Positions 1-9,551 of a stretch of 64,000 nucleotides of DNA are shown here, one piece after another. The stretch is from positions 3,687,501 to 3,751,500 of the forward strand of contig NC_019684.1 in NCBI RefSeq assembly GCF_000316645.1, read 5' to 3'. Source of the stretch: Nostoc sp. PCC 7524. GTDB taxonomy: Bacteria > Cyanobacteriota > Cyanobacteriia > Cyanobacteriales > Nostocaceae. The position numbers and the translations under genes were made by a program. The notes below the pieces were generated by a model. That model worked only from the letters and a program-made list of their open reading frames with translations. It had not been told where the DNA came from and made no database searches. Position 1 is the first letter of the stretch; every line of letters starts with the position of its first letter.

Positions 1-312
1 CAAACATCTTTGGAAAGCAAGCAATACAAAACCGTAGTTGCTTGTGATGGTGTGGAAGCGATCGCTATCTATGCCAAGTATGCAGATAAAATTAGTGCTG
101 TGCTAATGAATATCATGCTGCCAGGGTTAGATGGACTAACTACTATTCGTACCTTGAAAAAAATTAATTCCGAAGTCAAAATCATTGCCACCAGTGGATT
201 GATTTCTAAAAACAAGCTGGGGGAAATAGTCAACACTGGTGCTGATGGCTTTTTATCTAAACCCTATACCGTCAATGAATTGTTGTTCGCGTTAAATCAA
301 GTGATGACGTGA
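1..312 (+). CDS. Response regulator receiver domain, C-terminal end of a longer protein
   Basis: The frame is open to the left edge of the window, so only the C-terminal ~100 residues are seen. They match a CheY-like receiver domain, usually the last domain of a hybrid sensor kinase or phytochrome-type kinase in cyanobacteria. The conserved Thr (IIATSG) and Lys (FLSKPY) are present. At the position of the phospho-accepting Asp the protein reads VLMNIMLPG, with Asn where families have Asp (LMDIMMPG). If the reading is right this receiver cannot be phosphorylated in the normal way and may act as a docking or pseudo-receiver domain. The upstream part and true start are outside the window. Confidence 0.85.
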   Translation, partial: QTSLESKQYKTVVACDGVEAIAIYAKYADKISAVLMNIMLPGLDGLTTIRTLKKINSEVKIIATSGLISKNKLGEIVNTGADGFLSKPYTVNELLFALNQVMT

Positions 313-461
313 TGGGTAGGGCAATAGGTATTTTTTCTGGCTCCTTGCTTACCCTTTTTAGGGCGAGTTCGACGTTTGGAAACAACCCCTCTCCATAGAG
401 CATTACAAAAAAGATACAAATGTTACCTTCAGATAAGTGCTTCTAGAATTGTAAAAATTAA

Positions 462-467
462 TATAAT
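462..467 (+). promoter_or_regulatory. Possible -10 box before the ABC exporter gene
   Basis: A perfect TATAAT lies 10 bases before the ATG of the ABC exporter gene. No good -35 hexamer is seen 16-18 bases upstream. If it is used, the transcript would have almost no leader. This is a weak, inference-only call. Confidence 0.25.
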
Positions 468-476
468 GCTCGTACT

Positions 477-2357
477 ATGAGCATCTATCAAACATCCCCC
501 AAATCTTACAAACAAGACCGTTGGCGTAACAATGACTGGCGACTATTTCTTCGTCTAGTACCTTACGCCCGCCGTAGCAGCAAACTGCTGATCATCGCCA
601 TGATACTGCTGTTACCCATTGCTTTAGCTAATGCTGTGCAGCCTCTTTTCATTGGACAGGCTGTATCTCTAATTCGCAATGAACCTAGTACATACGAGTT
701 TCTCAGGAATCGTCCCATATTTCAGGGACTCCAAATCATAGAAGGTTTATTGCTGATTACCATTGTGGTGCGATTAGTCCTGACTGGTATTCAAGGTTAC
801 TTACTACAGAAGTTAGGACAAAAAATCACCGCCGCCATTCGTCAAGACTTGTTTCATCATGTCACATCTCTGGCAGTGCGTTTTTTCGATCGCACACCTG
901 TGGGTAAATTGGTAACTCGCCTGACTAGCGATGTGGAAGTATTAGGGGATGTGTTTTCTACAGGGGCTATCGGCATCGTCTCGGATGTGTTTTCGATGCT
1001 GGTAATCTTGGGTTTAATGTTTTCGATTCAGTGGCAACTGGCTTGTTTACTACTGGTGATGTTGCTACCGGTGACTTGGTTAATTATTTATTTTCAGCAA
1101 CGATATCGCCAAGCTAATTACAAAGCCAGAGAAGAACTGTCCTTGTTAAATTCCCAGTTACAAGAAAATGTCCTGGGGATTAACGTTGTACAGTTGTTCC
1201 GGCGAGAAAAGTTTAATGCTGAGTTATTCCGCGCCACTAACCAACGCTACAACCAGCAATCAGATGAAACTATTTTCTATGATTCTGCTGTTTCTGCAAC
1301 TTTAGAATGGATTGGCTTAATTGCGATCGCCGGGGTTTTATGGTTAGGTGGTTGGTTACTGTTGCGAAATAACTTGACTTTTGGGACTTTATCAGCATTT
1401 ATTTTATATGCCCAGCGATTGTTTGATCCTTTACGGGATTTTGCCGAAAAATTCACCGTCATTCAAGCGGGCTTTACCGCAATGGAACGGGTGAGCGATA
1501 TTTTAGATGAACCGATAGAAATTAGCGATCGCGTCAATCCCCGCTTTTCCCTCCTAGATCAGCAATTCGGTTACATCGACGAAATCATTGCTAGTTTAGA
1601 ATCCCAAGAAACCAAATCAGCAACAAGTTTAGGAGAAATCCACTTTGAACACGTTTGGTTTGCCTACAAAGATGATGATTACGTCATTAAAGACTTAGAT
1701 TTTGTCATCCATCCTGGCGAAAAAGTAGCATTAGTAGGGCCGACAGGTGCCGGGAAAAGTTCCATTATCCGCCTGTTGTGTCGTCTCTACGAACCCACCC
1801 AAGGACGCATTCTAGTAGATGGCGTAGATATTCGAGATTTACCCCAAGCCGAACTACGTCGTTATTTGTCCGTAATCTTACAAGAAGGTTTTGTATTTGC
1901 TGGTGATGTGAAAAGTAATATTACCTTGGGTGATTACTATACCTTAGATGAAATTGAAACTGCTGCTGAAAAAACCAACATTGCCGATTTTATTGCACAA
2001 TTACCTGCAAGTTATCATACCCAACTCCGAGAAAGAGGGACAAATCTTTCTAGCGGTCAAAAGCAACTGTTAGCCTTTGCCCGTGCAGCAATTCGTAATC
2101 CTCAAATTCTCGTCTTGGATGAAGCCACCGCTAGTCTAGATGTAGGTACAGAAGCTTTAGTACAAGAAGCATTAAATGAGTTATTAATTGGGCGGACTGC
2201 AATTATTATTGCTCACCGCTTGTCTACAATTCGCAATGTAGATCGCATTTTTGTATTAAAGCGAGGTGAATTAATAGAACAAGGTAGCCATGAGGAACTG
2301 TTGAAAACCGGAGGACTCTATTCCACTTTGCATAACTTGCAAATGTTAGGGACTTGA
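477..2357 (+). CDS. ABC exporter, fused permease and ATPase (MsbA/MdlB type)
   Basis: This 626-residue protein has the standard half-transporter layout: an N-terminal six-helix membrane domain (about residues 40-340) and a C-terminal ATPase. Walker A (GPTGAGKSS, near residue 421), the signature LSSGQ (near 523), Walker B with DEATASLD and the H-loop (AHRLS) are all present, so the pump looks functional as a homodimer. A linker of about 40 residues separates the two domains. The substrate cannot be read from the sequence; relatives export lipids, peptides or drugs. The gene stands alone, followed by a GGGGATT heptamer array and a kinase gene. The ATG start gives the usual short cytoplasmic N-terminus before the first helix. 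Confidence 0.93.
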   Translation: MSIYQTSPKSYKQDRWRNNDWRLFLRLVPYARRSSKLLIIAMILLLPIALANAVQPLFIGQAVSLIRNEPSTYEFLRNRPIFQGLQIIEGLLLITIVVRLVLTGIQGYLLQKLGQKITAAIRQDLFHHVTSLAVRFFDRTPVGKLVTRLTSDVEVLGDVFSTGAIGIVSDVFSMLVILGLMFSIQWQLACLLLVMLLPVTWLIIYFQQRYRQANYKAREELSLLNSQLQENVLGINVVQLFRREKFNAELFRATNQRYNQQSDETIFYDSAVSATLEWIGLIAIAGVLWLGGWLLLRNNLTFGTLSAFILYAQRLFDPLRDFAEKFTVIQAGFTAMERVSDILDEPIEISDRVNPRFSLLDQQFGYIDEIIASLESQETKSATSLGEIHFEHVWFAYKDDDYVIKDLDFVIHPGEKVALVGPTGAGKSSIIRLLCRLYEPTQGRILVDGVDIRDLPQAELRRYLSVILQEGFVFAGDVKSNITLGDYYTLDEIETAAEKTNIADFIAQLPASYHTQLRERGTNLSSGQKQLLAFARAAIRNPQILVLDEATASLDVGTEALVQEALNELLIGRTAIIIAHRLSTIRNVDRIFVLKRGELIEQGSHEELLKTGGLYSTLHNLQMLGT

Positions 2358-2389
2358 GGGGATTGGGGATTGGGGATTGGGGATTGGGA
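2358..2389. repeat. GGGGATT heptamer array
   Basis: About four copies of GGGGATT start right at the stop codon of the ABC exporter gene. They are followed by a C/T-rich stretch of TCTC-type repeats to about 2460. This is the short tandemly repeated repetitive (STRR) class typical of filamentous cyanobacteria. Confidence 0.85.
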
Positions 2390-2486
2390 AAACTCTCTCC
2401 TCCTTGTGTCCCTTGTCTCTCTCATCTCTCTCATCTCCTCTGCCCACTTCCCACTCCCACTTAACTACAAATCGGTATAAATCTTT

Positions 2487-4163
2487 ATGGAAACGTTATT
2501 AAACAATCGCTATCGAGTAATTCGGACTTTGGGAGGAGGGGGATTTGGGGAAACTTTTATTGCTGAAGATATCCAAATGCCATCTCATCGGCGTTGTGTG
2601 ATTAAACAACTCAAACCAATTCACAACAACCCCGAAATTTACCAGTTAGTACAAGAACGTTTTCAACGAGAAGCAGCAATCTTAGAAGATTTAGGCAGTT
2701 ACACAGACCAAATACCGACTTTATACGCTTATTTTCAATCTGATGGGCAATTTTATGTAGTCCAAGAATGGGTGGAAGGAGAGACACTCACAGTTAAATT
2801 TCGCCAGCAAGGTGTATTTAGTGAAAGCGCAGTTAGAGAAATTTTAGCTAACTTATTACCCGTTTTAGAGTACGTCCATTCTAAGCGCATCATCCACCGT
2901 GATATTAAGCCAGATAACATCATTTTGCGTCATCGGGATGGCAAACCTGTACTGATTGATTTCGGGGCTGTGAGGGAATCTATGGGAACAGTGGTAAATT
3001 CTCAAGGTAATCCTACCAGTTCGATTGTGATAGGTACACCTGGATATATGCCCAGTGAACAAGCGGCAGGTAGACCGGTTTATTCTAGTGATTTATATAG
3101 TCTAGGCATCACAGCAATTTATTTACTGACTGGGAAACAACCGCAGGAATTAGAGACAGATCCCAGAACTGGGGAAATTATGTGGCATACACACGCCTTG
3201 AGTGTTAGTCCTACATTAGCAGCTGTAATTGATCGGGCGATCGCCTACCACCCCAGAGAACGCTTCGCTACCGCTAGGGAAATGCTAGAAGCCTTGCTCT
3301 CAGGTGCAGTCAACTTCCCCCCAACCCTCGCTTATCAACAATCACCAACTCCCACAATTCCCTATCAACAACCACCAGTAGCAACAGCACCACCTGCGAC
3401 AATATCACCTCATACCATCGCCGTCAGTCCAGCCCCTTCCCCATCTCCCCAACCGATGAGCCAAAACAATGGTAATCGGGGCATCTTACTTGGTAGTTTA
3501 ATTGCTGGGGGTTTAGTGAGTGCATCTGTCTTAATTGGTTTCGCCTTAACTAGACCAAATCAACCAGTAACACAGTCAACCACATCCTCTAATGAATCTA
3601 CCATCAACAGCAACACCAGCCGAAATTTAGAACCAACAACCACGCTACAAGCGCCTGAAACAACCATAAATCAGCAAACAACTCAAAATACTGCACCACA
3701 GGTAAATCCTCCTGTCACCAGAAATTTACCTCCTGTCAGCAACCCGGTTAATTCTTCAACTGCTGATAACTCCGAACCCAGCACATCAGAACCAGAAGAG
3801 ACTACATCACCTGAAACTCCAGAAGTTGATCGTCCCTCACCAGAACAAGCAGTAGAAAATTATTATGCAACTATCAATCAGGGAGAATATCAGACAGCTT
3901 GGAGTCTGTTATCTCCTAGTTTTCAAAATAATCGCAAGCTTCACCCCAATGGTTATTCTTCTTACGTGGGTTGGTGGGGAGGGCAGGTAGAAAGTGTCAC
4001 TGTTGAGGCAGCCAATTTAGAAGAAGCTAATGCAGAAACAGCTACAGTTAATACTCGGTTAACATACTTCATGAAAAACGGTAGACAAGCACCTGCTTCT
4101 GTACGGTTCTATTTGTTATGGGATGCTGAGAATAACAGATGGGTTGTTAATGGTGCTAGGTAG
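2487..4163 (+). CDS. Membrane-anchored Ser/Thr protein kinase with C-terminal NTF2-like domain
   Basis: The first ~270 residues form a Hanks-type kinase: glycine loop GGGGFGET, Lys in VIKQLKP, catalytic HRDIKPDN (near 137), DFGAV, and the GTPGYMPSEQ activation segment. A Pro/Gln/Thr-rich linker leads to a single membrane helix (about 331-353), a Ser/Thr/Asn-rich stretch, and a C-terminal domain (about 450-558) that looks like the SnoaL/NTF2 fold (ENYYATINQGEYQTAWSLLS). The kinase is therefore cytoplasmic and the C-terminal domain probably periplasmic, acting as sensor or binding module. A close paralogue lies 1.2 kb downstream with a different C-terminal domain. Ligand and targets are unknown. 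Confidence 0.9.
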   Translation: METLLNNRYRVIRTLGGGGFGETFIAEDIQMPSHRRCVIKQLKPIHNNPEIYQLVQERFQREAAILEDLGSYTDQIPTLYAYFQSDGQFYVVQEWVEGETLTVKFRQQGVFSESAVREILANLLPVLEYVHSKRIIHRDIKPDNIILRHRDGKPVLIDFGAVRESMGTVVNSQGNPTSSIVIGTPGYMPSEQAAGRPVYSSDLYSLGITAIYLLTGKQPQELETDPRTGEIMWHTHALSVSPTLAAVIDRAIAYHPRERFATAREMLEALLSGAVNFPPTLAYQQSPTPTIPYQQPPVATAPPATISPHTIAVSPAPSPSPQPMSQNNGNRGILLGSLIAGGLVSASVLIGFALTRPNQPVTQSTTSSNESTINSNTSRNLEPTTTLQAPETTINQQTTQNTAPQVNPPVTRNLPPVSNPVNSSTADNSEPSTSEPEETTSPETPEVDRPSPEQAVENYYATINQGEYQTAWSLLSPSFQNNRKLHPNGYSSYVGWWGGQVESVTVEAANLEEANAETATVNTRLTYFMKNGRQAPASVRFYLLWDAENNRWVVNGAR

Positions 4164-4302
4164 CTAGTAGCAGCTGCTGGCGATGATTTAGGTAGTTCAG
4201 CAAACTAATTCTCAAAGCAACTGTGATTTTTGGATGGCATAAATAATTAACATATAATCACATCTACAAACTCAACATCATCTCAATAGAGTCATAAATG
4301 TT

Positions 4303-4896
4303 ATGCAAACCGCAACCCAAAAACGTTATTACACCCCCGAAGAATACCTAGAACTAGAAGAAAAAGCCGAATTTAGAAGCGAATACCGCGATGGAGAAAT
4401 CATACCGATGACAGGTGGCACTACCAATCATAATAAAATAGCCGGTAACTTTTACTCGTACTTGAGATATGCTTTACGGGGTCAAGATTACGAAATTTAC
4501 ATTGCTGATGTGCGTTTGTGGCTACCCCGTTATCGGCAATACACCTATCCTGATGTGATGGTAATTAAAGGTCAACCAGTGTATACAGGAACTAATACCA
4601 CCACCGTCACAAATCCATCATTAATTGTGGAAGTTTTATCTCAATCCACGAAGAATTATGACCAAGGAGATAAGTTTCATTACTATCGCTCAATTCCAGA
4701 GTTTCAGGAATATATTTTAATTGACCAATATCAATATCATGTGATGCAGTATGTGAAAACTGCGGCTGATCAATGGTTATTTACTGAATTAGAAAGTGAA
4801 TCTGCTACCTTGTCCCTGAGTACAATTAATTTGCAAATCTCACTACCAGAAATTTATGAAAAAGTGGATTTTAGCAACAGCAGTGATGAAGAGTAA
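4303..4896 (+). CDS. Uma2 family (DUF820) putative restriction-like endonuclease
   Basis: This 197-residue protein fits the Uma2/DUF820 family, which is greatly expanded in cyanobacteria. The PD-(D/E)xK-type nuclease core is visible as YPDVMV followed by LIVEVLS and a conserved Lys/Tyr region (DKFHYYRSIPEFQEYILID). The N-terminus (YYTPEEYLELEEKAEFRSEYRDGEII) is the usual family signature. Biological role is not established; members are often scattered as single genes, as here. Both neighbours are Ser/Thr kinases, with no sign of an operon. Family assignment is firm, activity is inferred. Confidence 0.88.
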   Translation: MQTATQKRYYTPEEYLELEEKAEFRSEYRDGEIIPMTGGTTNHNKIAGNFYSYLRYALRGQDYEIYIADVRLWLPRYRQYTYPDVMVIKGQPVYTGTNTTTVTNPSLIVEVLSQSTKNYDQGDKFHYYRSIPEFQEYILIDQYQYHVMQYVKTAADQWLFTELESESATLSLSTINLQISLPEIYEKVDFSNSSDEE

Positions 4897-4984
4897 TGCT
4901 GTTGGAATTATGAATCAAAAGCATCTTTACACTTACTTTTTTTACTAAATTGGCTACCCAATACCCAATTCCCAGCCCCCAATC

Positions 4985-5298
4985 CCCAAATCGTGATTTG
5001 GCACTCCTCAGCCGTCATGCTAAGGATTCTTGCTTCATCCGTCCTCCCTAGAAACCTGAATACAAAATATTCAAATCTCCCCGTTTGGATACGTCCACAA
5101 GCGCACACGGACTGCCCGACCGCGTTTGAAACGATTTCTTTAATTTTTGCTCTACTCCCAAATTTGTACAAGATTTAGGATTTTTACTACCAGGGTTCCG
5201 GATCAGGAGTTGTCCGCTTGACCTACTTCGTTTTTTATTGATGCGCTTTACCGCTAAGGATATCATATCACGAAAGCCGTCCTAGAAGGACGGGGAAC
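4985..5298 (-). mobile_element. Decayed IS200/IS605-type element without an intact transposase
   Basis: On the minus strand the left side has a perfect hairpin (CCGTCCT-AGA-AGGACGG, 5277-5293) and the right side (4985-5050) ends in a motif resembling the right ends of cyanobacterial IS605/TnpB elements: a GAAGCAAGAATCC-like segment, an imperfect CCTcAGC/GCTaAGG stem and a GGAGTG terminus. The ~200 bases between hold only broken reading frames. It is read as an internally deleted element, perhaps keeping part of an omega-RNA-like end. The closest evidence is the pattern of ends, so the call is moderate. Confidence 0.45.
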
Positions 5299-5351
5299 TT
5301 TAAACCCAAATTTTCGGTAAATTGAGAAATGGCGGATATATTGAACTATTA

Positions 5352-7142
5352 ATGACATCCATTCTGCTAAACAATCGCTATCAAGTTATTCAGGTACTCA
5401 GTGCTGGTGGGTTTGGAGAAACCTTTTTGGCGGAAGATACTCATATGCCTTCCCGCCGTCGCTGTGTGATTAAGCAACTCAAACCGATTAATAATGATCC
5501 CCAGGCTTATCAAAGCATTCAACAGCGATTTGAGAGAGAAGCTGCAACTTTAGAGTATTTGGGTGAACATAGTGATCAAATCCCTAAACTCTATGCCTAC
5601 TTTTTAGAGAATGGGCAGTTCTACTTGGTGCAAGAATGGATTCAAGGTCAGACTTTAAGAGATTTGTGGGAAACTAAGGGGTATCAGAGTGAAACTGTTG
5701 TCCGGACAATTGTCTTGAGTCTGCTATCAGTATTGGATTATATCCACAGTAAAGGGATTATTCACCGCGATATTAAGCCAGATAACATTATTCTTCGTTC
5801 CCGTGATTTAAAGCCAGTTTTAATTGATTTTGGGGCAGTTAAAGAAACAATTCGTTCAGTGGTGGGTTCTCCTGGTTATCCTACACACTCTATGGTGATT
5901 GGTACACCTGGATATATGCCTAGTGAACAAGCCGTTGGTAGGCCAGTCTACGCTACAGATATTTATAGCTTAGGTTTGACAGCGATTTATCTGTTGACTG
6001 GCAAAAACCCGGAAGAATTACCAACAAATGCCCAAACTGGAGAGATTCTTTGGCAGCAACACGCACCGCATATTTCCCCTGATTTAGCGAGGGTGTTGAC
6101 TCAGGCAGTTAAACCGCAGGCAGGCGATCGCTTCAGCACTGCTCATAAAATGCTGTATGCTTTATCTGCGGCTGATAGTATTCCTATACAGTCATCTACT
6201 GCCACTGCTACTTTTCCCGCCACCCAACAAACCCAAGCAATATCGACACCTGCCAAAATTCCCCAAAAAAATCCCCAAAAACCGATTTGGATATTCGCCA
6301 GTTTAATAGTTGGTGGTTTAATGACTGGCGTAGCACTATCAAATCTGACTCGTCCATTACCATCTACCGCACCCATTGCTAATAATCCTCTCCCGACATC
6401 AGAGTCTCAGGCTACCACTCCTGCACCTACTAATTCGCCCATTACTTCCCCATCTCCCATTGCATCTAACCCCAATCCACAGCCAGTAACTTCTGCACCT
6501 ATACCGCAGATTCAGAACCGCGAAGTAGAAGACAATCCTCCAGAAACATCAACATCAGACAACGTACCCGTAGCAGCTAATACTCCCACCCCTCAAGCCA
6601 CATCAGCACCAGAACCAGAAATAGAGAATCCAACTGTTGCAGAACCTCCACAGGAAGCACCACCACCCCCCACACCCCCGAAAAAAAAAGAAAATACCAG
6701 TAGGCAAAGCGTTCCAGCATTTCCCACAGGTACATCAAGAAGCACAGTAGAAGCCACACTCGGAAAACCAAAGAGAGATTTAAGAGGTTTATGGGGTAAT
6801 ACCCGTGCCGTTGTTTATCAATTAGTTCCCAATCAAATTGACTTAGGTTACTTATTTGATCGCAATACGGGAGAGCTAAAGCAAACTGAGGCATCTTTTG
6901 CCCAGTCTGTAGATTTGCCCCTCATGCAAGCTACTCTCAATGGTAAGTTAAATGGACAAGCTAATGCCAAAATTCAACAGGGATTGCAACAAATATACCA
7001 GCGTCAGAAAGCTGATTTTAGCTTTAGAGTAGGTGCAGTTAAGGGTCAAATTGTCCGGAATAACTGCGATTCAATTTACATTAGCATTTGGGATGCAGAC
7101 TTACACGATTTTGTGAATCCGGCAGCAGCTAAAAAGTGTTAA
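5352..7142 (+). CDS. Membrane-anchored Ser/Thr protein kinase, paralogue with different C-terminal domain
   Basis: The ATG at 5352 is chosen because it aligns with the start of the paralogue at 2487 (LLNNRY right after the start); an upstream TTG at 5322 would add ten unlikely residues. The 596-residue product has a full Hanks kinase (VIKQLKP, HRDIKPDN near 138, DFGAV, GTPGYMPSEQ), one membrane helix (about 311-331), a long Pro/Thr/Ser linker ending in a PPPPTPPKKK stretch, and a C-terminal domain from about residue 460 (FPTGTSRSTVEATLGKP) that also occurs on other cyanobacterial kinases. That domain has two Cys (NNCDS and the terminal KKC), which could form a disulfide outside the membrane. 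It ends two bases from the convergent protease gene. Confidence 0.9.
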   Translation: MTSILLNNRYQVIQVLSAGGFGETFLAEDTHMPSRRRCVIKQLKPINNDPQAYQSIQQRFEREAATLEYLGEHSDQIPKLYAYFLENGQFYLVQEWIQGQTLRDLWETKGYQSETVVRTIVLSLLSVLDYIHSKGIIHRDIKPDNIILRSRDLKPVLIDFGAVKETIRSVVGSPGYPTHSMVIGTPGYMPSEQAVGRPVYATDIYSLGLTAIYLLTGKNPEELPTNAQTGEILWQQHAPHISPDLARVLTQAVKPQAGDRFSTAHKMLYALSAADSIPIQSSTATATFPATQQTQAISTPAKIPQKNPQKPIWIFASLIVGGLMTGVALSNLTRPLPSTAPIANNPLPTSESQATTPAPTNSPITSPSPIASNPNPQPVTSAPIPQIQNREVEDNPPETSTSDNVPVAANTPTPQATSAPEPEIENPTVAEPPQEAPPPPTPPKKKENTSRQSVPAFPTGTSRSTVEATLGKPKRDLRGLWGNTRAVVYQLVPNQIDLGYLFDRNTGELKQTEASFAQSVDLPLMQATLNGKLNGQANAKIQQGLQQIYQRQKADFSFRVGAVKGQIVRNNCDSIYISIWDADLHDFVNPAAAKKC

Positions 7143-7144
7143 AA

Positions 7145-8614
7145 TTAGAGGCTGGGGTTAGAGGGTAGTAAGTTTTGATAGTCTTGTAATTGTTTGACAA
7201 TTTCACGGATTAATCTGCCAAAATCCAGGTTATTGTCACCATTATTAATATCGGTGGGGCTGTTAGCGAAGATGTGAACAGGTGTGCTGTCATAATACTG
7301 GAATGCAAACTGAACTTGGGAAGTTGTTGTTGTGTAATTGCCTCCCAGACTTGAGTTATTTGTGATAGTGTTCCCATCTGGGAAAGACTTAATGTAGAAA
7401 CTAAAATTATTGGTGAATGGACTATTTGCCGGGAAAGTTTTAAAGAATTCGTCGAGAAAAGGATTGAAGTTGAACCCAGAGTCTGTGGTTGGTGTATTGT
7501 TGCTACCGTTATTACCTGCTGTGCCTGTAATGATTTGTCGTATTTGACTTTCAGTCAGAGTGGGATTAGCACTGAGCATCAAGGCAACGACACCAGCAAC
7601 GAAAGGAGATGCCATAGATGTACCGCTATAATTAGCGTACTCATTACCGGGTATGGTGGAATAAATACTTTTCCCTGGAGCCGTGACATAAGCTAGTTCA
7701 TTGCTACCAGCACGGTTAGAGAAGTCTGTAAAATTAGCATTTTTATCTACAGCACCAACAGCGATTCCTGATTTATCAGCATAGCGGGCAGGATACCCTG
7801 GTAATGAGCCGCCATCATTGCCTGCTGCCATGACAACAATTACCCCTTTACTGCTGGCGTATTCAATGGCAGATTTGAGAGTTCGACTGGAAAAATCACC
7901 GCCCAAGCTGAGGTTAATTACATTTGCGCCATTATTGACAGCGTAGTATATACCATCTGCGATCGCGCTATAGGAACCCGAACCAGAACTATTCAAAACT
8001 TTCACAGGCATAATTTTGGCGTTGTAAGCCACACCAGTCACACCATAACCATTATTCTCCCCCGCAATAACCCCAGAAACGTGTGTACCATGTCCGTTAT
8101 CGTCTAGGGTGTTGTTATTGTTACCGTCAAAGTTCCATCCTTGAAAATCATCTACATAGCCATTGCCATCATCATCTATGCCATTACCAGCAATTTCTCC
8201 ACTATTAGTCCAGATATTATTTCTTAAATCATTGTGGTTGTAGTCCACGCCAGTATCAATAACTGCAACCACAATTCCATTGCCTGTATATCCATTTCCC
8301 CACACTGCCGGGGCATTGATCATATCTAATCCCCAATTATTACCCCCAAGGTTGGGAACATCACTAAAGGGACTCTGCCCAATCGCGCCAGAGACTGCTT
8401 TAGAAGCATCAATTAAACCAAAGCCATTGTTGGAGTTATAGTTGCTAGTGCTGGTAGCGGTAGCACTAGCATCTGTTGCTGCCACAAAGCTACTACGATT
8501 ATTCAGTTGTGAACTATAGTTATTCTGTGTATTAAAAGTATCTAATGAGGAGAGATATGTAGAACTTTGCCCGTCAAAAGAATTAGATTTTATGCTCACA
8601 TCATCATTGGGCAT
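7145..8614 (-). CDS. Subtilisin-like serine protease (S8 family)
   Basis: The catalytic triad is complete: Asp120 in AVIDTGVD, His175 in GHGTHVSG and Ser333 in SGTSMASP. Residues 1-85 form a Ser/Asn-rich leader with no classical signal peptide, so export, if any, would use another route. After the catalytic domain (to about 375) comes a ~110-residue tail without a recognised domain. Asn/Asp-rich loops (NNIWTNSGEIAGNGIDDDGNGYVDD) suggest calcium binding, as in cyanobacterial calcium-dependent proteases. A good GAGGAG ribosome site precedes the ATG. The gene is convergent with the second kinase. Confidence 0.92.
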   Translation of the reverse strand: MPNDDVSIKSNSFDGQSSTYLSSLDTFNTQNNYSSQLNNRSSFVAATDASATATSTSNYNSNNGFGLIDASKAVSGAIGQSPFSDVPNLGGNNWGLDMINAPAVWGNGYTGNGIVVAVIDTGVDYNHNDLRNNIWTNSGEIAGNGIDDDGNGYVDDFQGWNFDGNNNNTLDDNGHGTHVSGVIAGENNGYGVTGVAYNAKIMPVKVLNSSGSGSYSAIADGIYYAVNNGANVINLSLGGDFSSRTLKSAIEYASSKGVIVVMAAGNDGGSLPGYPARYADKSGIAVGAVDKNANFTDFSNRAGSNELAYVTAPGKSIYSTIPGNEYANYSGTSMASPFVAGVVALMLSANPTLTESQIRQIITGTAGNNGSNNTPTTDSGFNFNPFLDEFFKTFPANSPFTNNFSFYIKSFPDGNTITNNSSLGGNYTTTTSQVQFAFQYYDSTPVHIFANSPTDINNGDNNLDFGRLIREIVKQLQDYQNLLPSNPSL

Positions 8615-9311
8615 AGGTATTTTCTCCTCAAATAGAATGTCTGTTTTTTGGCAGCATTAATTTTTAAAACCTTATGTCACAGGTTTTAAGGAATAAATTT
8701 GCCCTCTTAGCCCATAATTACTATGAAATAAATTAGTAAAATGCTGTGTTTTTTACCAAATCTTATTCAATAACTTTTAATAGTTTATTCGCTTTAATTA
8801 TGTTTCATCTATACAGAAGTACCACTAATTAGATATAAACTGAATTTCCGGCTTTATGCTGATTGTCTTGAGTGTTGTTTTGAGGGTTGTAACAGCTAGA
8901 AAAAGTCAACATTTCAAAACAAACAATGTGCATCAAATATCCAGATAATAGACTATATAAAATGTTGGATAAAAAATTGTCATGGCAACTACAAATAACC
9001 ACAAGCCGATATTCATATTGGGTTACGTTGCGCTTAAACCGAGCTACATTTAATGTATAAAATTAGCTGTGATAATTTACTACGAATACGTAAGCGATCG
9101 CAAACAGTACAATCACTGTCAGGGATATCTGAGGACAAGCCGCTTTTCTACGTTCGCGCAGCGTCAGCTTTAGCATAGCTTACAGTCTGTAGTCATCTCT
9201 CACCCTTCACAGGCAATGTCTCTGAAACACGCACCTCATTCTATAATTTAGAGAGAGTAATAACCTTCACAACACTACAGATCACAATCTATACAACTAC
9301 AAGATAATTTT
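8615..9311. other. Intergenic region, 697 bases, AT-rich
   Basis: No credible gene is seen. It should contain promoters for the leftward protease and the rightward antitoxin. Around 9130-9185 there is a G/C-rich stretch with TTCGCGCAGCG and AGCTTTAGCATAGCT that resembles the repeat core found again at 9995-10030 and 23410-23435. Confidence 0.5.
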
Positions 9312-9542
9312 ATGTTAGGTCTGGATAGAATTAGCTTTGATCGTAATATTATGGCTGGACAAGCCTGTATTCGTGGGATGCGGATTCCCGTTTCTCTTAT
9401 CGTTAACTTGGTAGCTAATGGCAAAGCTATGGACGAGATTTTAGAAGAATATCCTGATTTAGAACCAGATGATATTCGTCAATCTCTACTTTACGCAGCG
9501 TGGTTGACTCAAGAGCGAGTCTATTCCTTCCAAAGTGCTTAA
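9312..9542 (+). CDS. DUF433 family antitoxin (VapB-like)
   Basis: This 76-residue protein is a typical DUF433 protein: it opens with a strand and the GQACIRGMRIPVSLIVNLVANG motif and has a helix-turn-helix-like end (LEPDDIRQSLLYAAWL). In cyanobacteria these proteins are usually encoded just before a DUF5615 PIN-like toxin, as here, with 9 bases between stop and start. It is thought to bind and neutralise the toxin and repress the pair. The partner gene is broken by a stop codon (see 9552-9914), so this antitoxin may be an orphan. Confidence 0.88.
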   Translation: MLGLDRISFDRNIMAGQACIRGMRIPVSLIVNLVANGKAMDEILEEYPDLEPDDIRQSLLYAAWLTQERVYSFQSA

Positions 9543-9551
9543 AATTTAATT

